5,296 bases of DNA from Betaproteobacteria bacterium RIFCSPLOWO2_02_FULL_68_150 (lineage in GTDB: Bacteria; Pseudomonadota; Gammaproteobacteria; Burkholderiales; SG8-39): positions 1-5,296 of the forward strand of contig MERE01000010.1 of the NCBI GenBank assembly GCA_001771975.1. Direction: 5' to 3'. The position numbers and the translations under genes are program-made. How positions within the stretch are numbered: position 1 is the first letter of the stretch; the number at the start of each line of letters is the position of its first letter. Positions 1-5,031 of this stretch are shown here, piece by piece. The notes under the pieces are model-generated. The model had not been told where the DNA came from. It saw only the letters and a program-made list of their open reading frames with translations, and did not search any database.

Positions 1-951
1 GCCCGCCTCGCAGCGGGCGTTTTCGTTTCTGCGCTCGCGCTCAGCGGCTGCGCCAGCCTGCTGTTCCCGCAAAGCGCGGCGTTGCGCGACGCCCCGCCCG
101 CCGGCCTCGCCGAACGCGTAGAGCTCCAGCAGGTGCCGTTTTTCCCGCAGGACGAATATCAGTGCGGGCCGGCGGCGCTTGCCACCGTGCTGGCGTACCT
201 GCAGGTCGCAGTCGCACCTGCCGATCTGGTGGACCAGGTCTACGTTCCGGAGCGCAAAGGCAGCCTGCAGGTCGAAATGCTCGCTGCAGCACGACGGCAC
301 GGGCTGGTGTCGTACGCACTTGCGCCGCGGCTCGAAGATCTGCTGCGCGAAATTGCCGCCGGCAATCCGGTCATCGTTCTGCAGGACCTCGGTGTGGGGC
401 CGTTCGAGCGCTGGCATTACGCAGTCGCGATCGGCTACGACCTGGCGAGCGGCGAGCTGGTACTGCGCTCGGGTGAGACGCGGCGCCGCGTGCTGCCGTT
501 CGGGATCAACGAGTACGTCTGGAAGAAGGGCGGCTACTGGGCCATGGTCGCGCTGCCGCCGGAGCGCATCGCGGCCACCGCCGACGAGGCGCGCTGGCTC
601 GGCGCGGTCGCCGCATTGGAGCGCACCGGAGCCCTCCGCAAGGCAGGCACGGCATACGCCGTATCCTTGGCGCGTTGGCCCGCCAACGTCCAGGCCGCGA
701 TCGGATTGGCCAATACGCACATCGCCTCGGGCGAGCTGAAGCAGGCAGAAGCGGTGCTGCGCGCGGTGTTGCGGCGTGCGCCTGACTCGGTCGTCGCTTT
801 GAACAACCTGGCCCAGACGCTCTCCGATCTGGGCCGCCATGCCGAGGCACTGGTGTTCGTGGAGCGGGCGGCAGCGGCGCCGGGCCCCTTCGAGGCTACG
901 GTGCGCGATACGCGCACCATGATCCTCAAGCGGATGGGACGAACGCGCTGA
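1..951 (+). CDS. C39-like cysteine peptidase lipoprotein with C-terminal TPR repeats (PA2778-like), 5' end missing
   Basis: The frame is open from base 1, so the true start lies left of the window and 316 residues are visible. Numbering from the first visible codon, residues 1-17 are the end of a lipoprotein signal peptide: a hydrophobic run and then the lipobox L-S-G-C, with the lipidated Cys at 17 (bases 49-51). The peptidase domain spans about residues 40-185. It has Gln50, the nucleophile motif QCGPAAL with Cys55 (bases 163-165), and the His motif RWHYAV with His139 (bases 415-417). The Asp expected about 17 residues after the His looks replaced by Arg156 in VLRSG. Two TPR units follow at about 230-262 and 263-296, possibly after a degenerate earlier one. 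The order lipobox, C39-like peptidase, TPR matches what I recall of the PA2778 family, a membrane-anchored periplasmic or outer-membrane protein of unknown substrate. Ordinary C39 domains are fused to ABC exporters; none is seen here. The 3' end overlaps the convergent oxidase gene by 26 bases. Confidence 0.85.
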   Translation, partial: ARLAAGVFVSALALSGCASLLFPQSAALRDAPPAGLAERVELQQVPFFPQDEYQCGPAALATVLAYLQVAVAPADLVDQVYVPERKGSLQVEMLAAARRHGLVSYALAPRLEDLLREIAAGNPVIVLQDLGVGPFERWHYAVAIGYDLASGELVLRSGETRRRVLPFGINEYVWKKGGYWAMVALPPERIAATADEARWLGAVAALERTGALRKAGTAYAVSLARWPANVQAAIGLANTHIASGELKQAEAVLRAVLRRAPDSVVALNNLAQTLSDLGRHAEALVFVERAAAAPGPFEATVRDTRTMILKRMGRTR

Positions 952-2095
952 GAAGGTCCGGCGTGAGTTCGGCGACCGAGCGCGCGCCGCACAACTGCAT
1001 GGTGCGCTGGAATTCTTCGCCCAGGATCGCGAGCGCCCGGTCGGCGCCGGCCTCGCCGGCAACGGCCGCGCCGTAGAGCGTGGCGCGACCGATCATTGCC
1101 GCCTGCGCCCCCAGCAATCTCGCCTTGACGATGTCCGAGCCGCGCCGCACGCCGCTATCGACGAGCACCGGAATCCGGCCGCCCACCGCCTGCACGACCT
1201 CGGGCAAAGCGTCGAGCGAGGCGCGCGCGCCGTCGAGCTGCCGGCCGCCGTGGTTCGAGACCACGATGGCGTCGGCGCCGCTCGCCACCACCCGTTCGGC
1301 ATCGTCGCCGCGCTGCACGCCCTTCACCACCAGTTTTTTCGGCCAGCGCTCGCGCAACCGCACCAGCTTTGCATAATCGAAGCCGCTGTCGATTTCGCTG
1401 GCGACGAAAGCCACGATGCCTCCGGGTCGAGCGCGCGCATCCACGAGGTCGAGCAAGTTGGCGAATCGGGGAAAGCCCTTGATCGCCATCTGCGCGAGCC
1501 AGCCCGGATGTGAAAGCAGATCGGCGACGTTGCGCCGGTTCGGGCGCAGCGGCATGGCAAGCCCGTTTCTCGGGTCGCGCTCGCGCTTGCCGCCCGCCGC
1601 CAGATCGACCGTGACGACCAGGGCCTCGTAGCCGGCGGTCAACGCTCGCGCCACCAGTTTTTCGAGGATCTCCGGATGACGCATCACGTAGAGCTGGAAC
1701 CACAGTCGTCCGCCCAGCTTGTCGCCGACTTCGTGCGCCAGCTCCTCGATCGAGCTGGTGGCGGGTGTCGCCAGGGTGTAGGGAATGCCGCGTTTGGCCG
1801 CCGCGCGCGCGATCTCCAGTTCCGCCTTCGGCCAGGCCACGCCGGACATCCCGGTGGGCGAGACCGCGAGTGGCAGCGGCGCCTGCGCGCCGAGCAGCTC
1901 CGCGCCGGTGTCCGGGCGCGACACGTCCACCAGCACCCGCGGCCGCAGGCGCAGGCGCTCGAACGCTTCGCGATTGGCGCGCAACGTCAGCTCGTCTTCG
2001 GCGCCGCCATCGATGAAATCGAACATCGCGCGGGGCAGGCGCCGCTCGGCCATGCGGCGCAGGTCGTCGATGGATTGGGCGCGCGAGGGGTCCAT
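926..2095 (-). CDS. FMN-dependent alpha-hydroxy-acid dehydrogenase/oxidase, mandelate dehydrogenase-like
   Basis: A 389-residue flavoenzyme, normal length for the glycolate oxidase/L-lactate dehydrogenase/mandelate dehydrogenase family, which oxidises (S)-2-hydroxy acids to 2-oxo acids. Visible active-site residues are Gln134 and Tyr136 (WFQLYV), Lys258 (VVKGV), the base His282 and substrate-binding Arg285 (SNHGGRQLDG), and the FMN-phosphate segments DSGVRRG (314-320) and IGRATLYG (335-342). Several stretches resemble MdlB more than lactate dehydrogenase: the TG..G..WPK segment near 81-90, GKRERDPRN (169-177) and SDIVKA..LGA (320-330). The conserved Tyr that binds the substrate carboxylate (Tyr24 of spinach glycolate oxidase) aligns with Phe27 in FDFIDGGAEDE. 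The ATG at 2095 is chosen because families start just before this motif. The reading frame stays open upstream, but that part is antisense to the aldolase gene. No Shine-Dalgarno is visible. There is no transmembrane segment, so electrons may pass to oxygen or a quinone; which cannot be told. Substrate uncertain. Confidence 0.92.
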   Translation of the reverse strand: MDPSRAQSIDDLRRMAERRLPRAMFDFIDGGAEDELTLRANREAFERLRLRPRVLVDVSRPDTGAELLGAQAPLPLAVSPTGMSGVAWPKAELEIARAAAKRGIPYTLATPATSSIEELAHEVGDKLGGRLWFQLYVMRHPEILEKLVARALTAGYEALVVTVDLAAGGKRERDPRNGLAMPLRPNRRNVADLLSHPGWLAQMAIKGFPRFANLLDLVDARARPGGIVAFVASEIDSGFDYAKLVRLRERWPKKLVVKGVQRGDDAERVVASGADAIVVSNHGGRQLDGARASLDALPEVVQAVGGRIPVLVDSGVRRGSDIVKARLLGAQAAMIGRATLYGAAVAGEAGADRALAILGEEFQRTMQLCGARSVAELTPDLLSAFVPSA

Positions 2096-2103
2096 CGGGC
2101 GCG

Positions 2104-2109
2104 AGTATA
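2104..2109 (-). promoter_or_regulatory. Candidate -10 box for the oxidase gene
   Basis: Read on the minus strand this is TATACT, five of six matches to the sigma-70 -10 consensus. It lies 8 bases before the ATG at 2095. No convincing -35 is seen 15-18 bases upstream. If it is used, transcription would begin almost at the start codon. Confidence 0.3.
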
Positions 2110-2112
2110 TGC

Positions 2113-2127
2113 GAGCGTCCGGCGCTC
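2113..2127. repeat. Inverted repeat GAGCG-N5-CGCTC, possible operator
   Basis: Perfect 5-base arms (2113-2117 and 2123-2127) are separated by TCCGG. The repeat lies directly before the candidate -35 of the aldolase gene and where a -35 for the oxidase gene would fall, a position suited to a shared regulator. Five-base arms arise easily by chance in GC-rich DNA, so this is only a candidate. Confidence 0.25.
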
Positions 2128-2156
2128 TTGGTCCGTGGGCCCGGGACGCGGATAAT
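2128..2156 (+). promoter_or_regulatory. Candidate sigma-70 promoter for the aldolase gene
   Basis: TTGGTC at 2128-2133 and GATAAT at 2151-2156 are separated by exactly 17 bases. GATAAT matches the -10 consensus at five of six positions; the -35 matches only its TTG. The predicted start of transcription falls near 2163, just before the ATG at 2166, which would give an almost leaderless message. If translation instead starts at the in-frame GTG at 2184, the leader would be about 20 bases. Confidence 0.35.
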
Positions 2157-2165
2157 GCAGGACCC

Positions 2166-3098
2166 ATGGCAATCCAGAGCGCAGTGAAACGCATCGAGGG
2201 CGTGCTTGCGCCCGTCGTCACCCCTTTTCGCCCGGATCTGTCGCCCGATCCGGATCGCTTCGTGCGCCACTGCCGCTGGCTGCTGCGCAACGGCTGTGCC
2301 GGGCTCGCCGTGTTCGGCACCAACAGCGAGGCGAATTCCCTCTCGGTGGAGGAAAAGCTCGAGCTGCTCGATGCGCTGGTGACGGGCGGTGTCGCCGCTG
2401 CGGCGCTCATGCCGGGCACCGGTCACTGCGCGCTGAGTGACTCGGTGAGGATGACGCGCGAGGCGGTGCGCCTGGGTTGCAGCGGCGTGCTCATGCTGCC
2501 GCCGTTCTACTACAAGGGCGTTTCCGACGACGGCCTCTACCGCTACTTTGCCGAAGTGATCGAGCGCGTCGGCGACGACCGGCTGCGCCTTTACCTGTAC
2601 CACATCCCGCCGGTGTCGAACGTGCCCATCACGCTCGAGCTGATCGAGCGCCTGCTCGCGCGCTACCCCGGCGTCGTCGCCGGGGCGAAGGACTCCTCGG
2701 GCGACTGGAACAATACACGCTCGATGCTCGATCGTTTCAAGGACCGCGCCTTCGATGTGTTCGCCGGCAGCGAGGTATTCCTGCTTGAGAACCTGCGGCA
2801 TGGCGGCAAGGGTTGCATCACTGCCACCGGCAACGTCAATCCGGCCGCCATCGGCCAGGTGTTCCGCGATTGGCGCGGTCCCGACGCCGAGCGCCTTCAG
2901 GCCGGCATCAGCGCGACGCGCAAGATCGTGCAGACGGTGCCGATGATTCCGGCGCTCAAGGCGATCGTGGCGCATTTCGGCAACGACGCGCAGTGGCGTG
3001 CAGTGCGCCCGCCGCTGGTGGAGTTGACCGCGGGGGAGGGGGCCGGCCTGATCCGGGATCTCAAGGCAGCCGGTTTTTCGATGCCGGGACTCGGCTGA
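2166..3098 (+). CDS. Dihydrodipicolinate synthase-family class I aldolase (not a true DapA)
   Basis: A 310-residue TIM-barrel aldolase, close to the usual 290-310 of the DHDPS/N-acetylneuraminate lyase superfamily, whose members form a Schiff base between a lysine and pyruvate. Visible landmarks are VTPF (18-21), GTNSE (51-55; DapA has GTTGE), PPFYYKG (112-118; DapA PYYNKP), Tyr145 in YHIPP as the general acid/base, and Schiff-base Lys175 in AGAKDSSGD (bases 2688-2690). Thr52, Tyr115, Tyr145 and Lys175 preserve the catalytic machinery. The Arg that holds the aspartate-semialdehyde carboxylate in DapA (Arg138 of the E. coli enzyme, YNVPGRTG) aligns with Val150, and the second Thr of the pyruvate loop is Asn53. 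Lysine biosynthesis is therefore unlikely. A 2-oxo acid aldolase or dehydratase acting on a sugar acid, hydroxy-acid or aromatic 2-oxo acid fits better; the substrate is unknown. The start is ATG with weak AGGA three bases upstream; GTG at 2184 is an alternative. It is divergent from the oxidase gene. Confidence 0.9.
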   Translation: MAIQSAVKRIEGVLAPVVTPFRPDLSPDPDRFVRHCRWLLRNGCAGLAVFGTNSEANSLSVEEKLELLDALVTGGVAAAALMPGTGHCALSDSVRMTREAVRLGCSGVLMLPPFYYKGVSDDGLYRYFAEVIERVGDDRLRLYLYHIPPVSNVPITLELIERLLARYPGVVAGAKDSSGDWNNTRSMLDRFKDRAFDVFAGSEVFLLENLRHGGKGCITATGNVNPAAIGQVFRDWRGPDAERLQAGISATRKIVQTVPMIPALKAIVAHFGNDAQWRAVRPPLVELTAGEGAGLIRDLKAAGFSMPGLG

Positions 3099-3104
3099 GC
3101 TGCG

Positions 3105-3120
3105 CTACCGGACGCGGTAG
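3105..3120 (+). terminator. Short hairpin after the aldolase gene, weak candidate terminator
   Basis: CTACCG-GACG-CGGTAG is a perfect 6-base stem with a 4-base loop beginning 7 bases after the aldolase stop and followed by ATTT. The T tract is too short for a strong intrinsic terminator on the plus strand. On the minus strand the stem contains the TAG stop and last codons of the exported-protein gene, with no T tract after it. It may help separate the two convergent genes. Confidence 0.35.
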
Positions 3121-3596
3121 ATTTCCTCGTCGAAGTTGCCGCGCGACGCGCTCAACGTTGCGCGCTTGCGGTCGAGCGGCACGCTGAGCAGCGCCTGGTC
3201 CTTGCCCCTGGTCCAGCGCACCTTGTAGATCTTGCGCTCGTTGCGCTCGCGCCGGCCGAAGGTTTCGGTCGTCTCGCTGAGCGGCGCGCCCCAGCGGGAC
3301 TTGAGCTGGGCCATCACCTTGTCGCGCCCGATCGCGTCGAAGCGCAGGTCAAACGCCTGGATCGCGTCGGCCTTGAGGTAGAAAGTCACTCTCGCCGTGA
3401 CCCCGCCGAAGGAAATCTTGGCGTCGTCGCAGCGCCGCTCTGCGGCACTGCTCTTCCATTCCAGCGGCTTGCAAAACGCGCTCGGATACGCTTGCTTGAC
3501 GTCGGCTTCGCGGCCACCGAGGGCCACGCCGTTGAGCTCGAACGCGAGCGCGACCGCAGGTGCCAGCGCCACCAGCAGGGCGGCAACGATCTTCAC
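3105..3596 (-). CDS. Uncharacterised exported (periplasmic) protein with a Cys pair
   Basis: A 163-residue protein of no family I can name. Residues 1-18 are a clear Sec signal peptide: a Lys after the start, a hydrophobic run, and A-L-A before Phe19. The mature part of about 145 residues opens with LNGVALGG and a short helix-like segment, then has two cysteines, Cys42 (AFCKPLEW) and Cys56 (RRCDDA), 14 apart, able to form a disulfide after export. Next come beta-like stretches (ISFGGVTARVTFYLK, IQAFDLRFDAI), a basic middle (FGRRERNERKIYKVRW) and a basic C-terminus. The gene starts at GTG, which begins the signal peptide; no good Shine-Dalgarno precedes it. It sits 13 bases after the YdhR-like gene on the same strand, so it is probably in the same transcript and translated by coupling. 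It ends 6 bases from the convergent aldolase gene. Confidence 0.8.
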   Translation of the reverse strand: MKIVAALLVALAPAVALAFELNGVALGGREADVKQAYPSAFCKPLEWKSSAAERRCDDAKISFGGVTARVTFYLKADAIQAFDLRFDAIGRDKVMAQLKSRWGAPLSETTETFGRRERNERKIYKVRWTRGKDQALLSVPLDRKRATLSASRGNFDEEIYRVR

Positions 3597-3610
3597 CGCA
3601 GCAGGCGCAT
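3593..3610 (-). other. Five-codon mini reading frame (MRLLR) bridging two genes
   Basis: The stop TGA of the YdhR-like gene (3612-3610) shares its last A with an ATG (TGATG). That ATG opens a five-codon frame ending in TGA at 3595-3593, which overlaps the GTG start of the exported-protein gene as GTGA. Both junctions are overlaps, so ribosomes could terminate and restart twice. Whether the peptide is made is unknown; chance is a real alternative. Confidence 0.3.
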
Positions 3611-3921
3611 CACGCTCTTTCGATGCGCCCCGCGACGTTGTCCACGATGACCGGGTTCTCGACGTACACCACCTCGGGCGGGTTGCCGTACTTGGCGGTC
3701 ACCGTGGCGCGCCATTCGGCGTTGTAGCAGGCTTCCGCATCGGCCTTGGTCTTCCAGAGGTAGATGCCACCCGCGCGGTCGCCGGCCTCGGTGACGAAAT
3801 AGTGCTTGCGCACCAGCCCCGGCTTGCCGAGGTACTTGGGCGCCGTCTGGTCGAAGGCGGCCGTTGCTGCGGCGACGTCCATCGGCTGTGGCAATTTGAT
3901 ATTGACGATGGCGATGATCAT
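3610..3921 (-). CDS. YdhR-like small alpha/beta-barrel protein (putative monooxygenase family)
   Basis: A 103-residue cytoplasmic protein resembling the YdhR group of the dimeric alpha/beta-barrel superfamily. These small proteins dimerise to form a barrel and are often labelled monooxygenases by analogy with ActVA-Orf6; most have no proven reaction. Landmarks are the first strand MIIAIVNIKL (1-10), the conserved core PGLVRKHYF (34-42), the strand GGIYLWK (51-57), a helix carrying AEACYNAEW (62-70), YGNPPEV (78-84) and the C-terminal ENPVIVDN (88-95). The start at 3921 is fixed by an AAGGA Shine-Dalgarno 5 bases upstream; a longer form starting at 3948 adds nine residues with no family support. 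It lies 64 bases after the substrate-binding-protein gene and 13 bases before the exported-protein gene, all on the minus strand. Companionship with an oxidoreductase and uptake protein suggests organic-acid metabolism, but that is inference. Confidence 0.85.
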   Translation of the reverse strand: MIIAIVNIKLPQPMDVAAATAAFDQTAPKYLGKPGLVRKHYFVTEAGDRAGGIYLWKTKADAEACYNAEWRATVTAKYGNPPEVVYVENPVIVDNVAGRIERA

Positions 3922-3985
3922 CGGTGTCCTTCGCAAAAGTCCAAGCACGATCCGAACGACGACGTATGCAGACCACGAAAAGCGG
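3922..3985 (-). other. Intergenic gap between binding-protein and YdhR-like genes
   Basis: This 64-base stretch holds the Shine-Dalgarno of the YdhR-like gene. I see no paired -35/-10 boxes at proper spacing and no stem followed by a T tract, which is consistent with readthrough from the binding-protein gene. Confidence 0.4.
3927..3931 (-). promoter_or_regulatory. Ribosome binding site of the YdhR-like gene
   Basis: AAGGA on the minus strand lies 5 bases before the ATG at 3921, a near-ideal Shine-Dalgarno. It decides this start over the in-frame ATG at 3948, which would place it inside the coding sequence. Confidence 0.75.
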
Positions 3986-4960
3986 TCACTCGATCACCTC
4001 ATCCGCACGGAGCAGGACGGCAGGCGGAATCTTGATACCGAGCGAATCGGCAGCCTTTCGGTTGATGACAAGCTCAAACTTACTTGGCTGCTCGACCGGC
4101 AGGTCGGCAGGTTTCACGCCCTTCAGGATCTGCGCCACATAGCGCGCCGAGGCGCGGTAGTTGCCGGAAAGACTTGGGCCATAGGACACGAGTCCGCCTG
4201 CCGCGACGTGCTCGCGGAGGGCGTAGGCGGCTGGCATGCGCGCTGCCTGGGCGAGTGTCGCGATTCGATCGCGGAACACCACGAACGTGTTATCGGCAAC
4301 GACGATGGTCGCCTGAATCCGCGTCGCGCGCATCTGCTCGAACGCCTCGACAATCTGCGGCTCGGTGAAGGCGTTCATTCGAAAGGGCGTTTTTCCGAGC
4401 GTTTGCAATGCCGTCTCCACCGATTGCCAGAACGCGGACGTCGACGGATTGTTCTCGTTCAGGAGCACCGCAACCCGGGACGCCGAGGGCACGAGCGCAT
4501 GAAGTGTTTCCGCGATTTTCGGAAGCAGCGCTTCGTAGAGCGTGGCGATGCCCGTCACGTTGCCGCCGGGCCGGGCGAGGCTGTCGATGAACTTGTTCCC
4601 CACAGGATTGGACACATTGGCCATGACGATGGGAATGGTCCGCGTCACTTTCAGCGACGCGCGGACGAAGGGCGGCCCGGCGACGACGATGGCATCAGGG
4701 TTGCGCGCCACCAACTCCGCGACAATCGGCTCCTGGAGCGGAATCTGACCATTGGCGTAGCGCACATCGTACTCGACGCTGCCGTCTGGATAGCCCTGCC
4801 CGAGCATCCCCTGTTTCAGTGCCTCGATCAGGTGTGCACTGGTTCGCTCGGTACCGCCGAAAGGAAGCGCAACGCGCGGCTTGGCCTTTTGCGCCCGAAT
4901 CGGCACCGAAACCAGCAACAGCGTTCCGCCAAGCAAGAGGTTGAAGCTTCGACGATTCAA
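3986..4960 (-). CDS. ABC transporter substrate-binding protein, ABC_sub_bind (TrpX-like) family
   Basis: A 324-residue exported binding protein, usual length for the ABC_sub_bind family. The N-terminus MNRRSFNLLLGG with a hydrophobic run to about residue 23 (cleavage likely after IRA, before Gln24) looks like a signal peptide; the RRSF pair resembles a Tat motif, though Sec is possible. Family landmarks are PDAIVVAGPP (88-97), IPIVMANVSNPVG (109-121), ARPGGNVTG (129-137), SRVAVLLN (161-168), the helix FEQMRATR (207-214), and the C-terminal GGLVSYGPS, ILKGVKPADLPVEQPSKFELVIN and GIKIPP segments. Such proteins capture a small solute in the periplasm and pass it to a permease/ATPase pair. Neither is in this window, so it is an orphan or its partners lie elsewhere. 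The ligand is unknown; the neighbouring oxidoreductase suggests an aromatic or organic acid. Translation most likely starts at TTG, because the nearby ATG reads ATG-AAT-TGA out of frame. Confidence 0.9.
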   Translation of the reverse strand: MNRRSFNLLLGGTLLLVSVPIRAQKAKPRVALPFGGTERTSAHLIEALKQGMLGQGYPDGSVEYDVRYANGQIPLQEPIVAELVARNPDAIVVAGPPFVRASLKVTRTIPIVMANVSNPVGNKFIDSLARPGGNVTGIATLYEALLPKIAETLHALVPSASRVAVLLNENNPSTSAFWQSVETALQTLGKTPFRMNAFTEPQIVEAFEQMRATRIQATIVVADNTFVVFRDRIATLAQAARMPAAYALREHVAAGGLVSYGPSLSGNYRASARYVAQILKGVKPADLPVEQPSKFELVINRKAADSLGIKIPPAVLLRADEVIE

Positions 4961-4972
4961 TTCATGACCCTT
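4957..4972 (-). promoter_or_regulatory. Unusual translation start: AAGGG, two-codon ATG frame, TTG start
   Basis: On the minus strand AAGGG (4972-4968) is followed after 2 bases by ATG-AAT-TGA (4965-4957) and after 7 bases by TTG (4960-4958). The 7-base spacing favours TTG, which is also the only nearby start in the binding-protein frame. The TGA of the two-codon frame overlaps TTG as TTGA. Confidence 0.6.
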
Positions 4973-5002
4973 AACTGATGATCCGTGGCCACAGGAATCC
5001 AG

Positions 5003-5031
5003 AGTATCCTATCTCAGGCTGCTTCTTTCAC
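5003..5031 (-). promoter_or_regulatory. Candidate promoter for the binding-protein gene
   Basis: On the minus strand GTGAAA (5031-5026) and GATACT (5008-5003) are separated by 17 bases. Each matches the sigma-70 consensus at four of six positions. The -35 lies inside the last codons of the upstream oxidoreductase gene. Transcription would start near 4996, giving a leader of about 36 bases that contains the 8-base palindrome GTGGCCAC (4985-4992). Confidence 0.3.

Larger units (their letters stand above)
2096..2165. promoter_or_regulatory. Divergent control region between oxidase and aldolase genes
   Basis: Seventy bases separate the two divergent start codons, so both promoters must lie here or inside the neighbouring gene's start. 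The AT-richer spots in this otherwise GC-rich stretch coincide with candidate -10 boxes for each direction, only 8 and 9 bases from the respective ATG codons. Neither gene has a well-placed Shine-Dalgarno sequence, so leaderless or very short-leader transcripts are possible. The arrangement suggests shared regulation; no regulator gene is present in the window. Confidence 0.6.

Noticed and set aside
2101..2115. Direct repeat GCGAG-TATAT-GCGAG
   Set aside because: A single five-base repeat in GC-rich DNA with no further copies; the TATAT part is better explained as part of the -10 box.
1785..2165. N-terminal extension of the aldolase (127 codons)
   Set aside because: It overlaps the oxidase gene antisense; the barrel begins just after the ATG at 2166.
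2096..2419. N-terminal extension of the oxidase (108 further codons)
   Set aside because: The extension runs antisense into the aldolase gene, is low-complexity Ser/Ala/Pro sequence, and the family begins near the ATG at 2095.
1155..2975. 606-codon minus-strand open frame spanning the oxidase and aldolase genes
   Set aside because: Its translation is Arg/Ala/His-rich with no recognisable domain, and it lies over two clear genes in other frames; typical GC-rich shadow.
2166..3098. Naming the aldolase dapA
   Set aside because: The residue that binds aspartate semialdehyde in DapA is absent (Val150) and the pyruvate loop differs, so the symbol would mislead.
3064..3104. Possible terminator stem AGCCG...CGGCT at the end of the aldolase gene
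   Set aside because: The loop is about 19 bases, it lies inside coding sequence, and no T tract follows on either strand.
3593..3976. 127-codon minus-strand frame over the YdhR-like gene
   Set aside because: Out of frame with the clear YdhR-like protein; only its last five codons (the MRLLR frame) are considered, as a possible coupling element.
3922..3985. Promoter for the YdhR-like gene (CATACG-like box)
   Set aside because: No -35 at 16-18 bases and poor -10 match; readthrough from upstream is simpler.
3806..4978. 390-codon plus-strand open frame opposite the binding-protein gene
   Set aside because: The minus strand encodes a full ABC_sub_bind protein with signal peptide; the antisense translation is rich in Arg, Gly and His with no family features.
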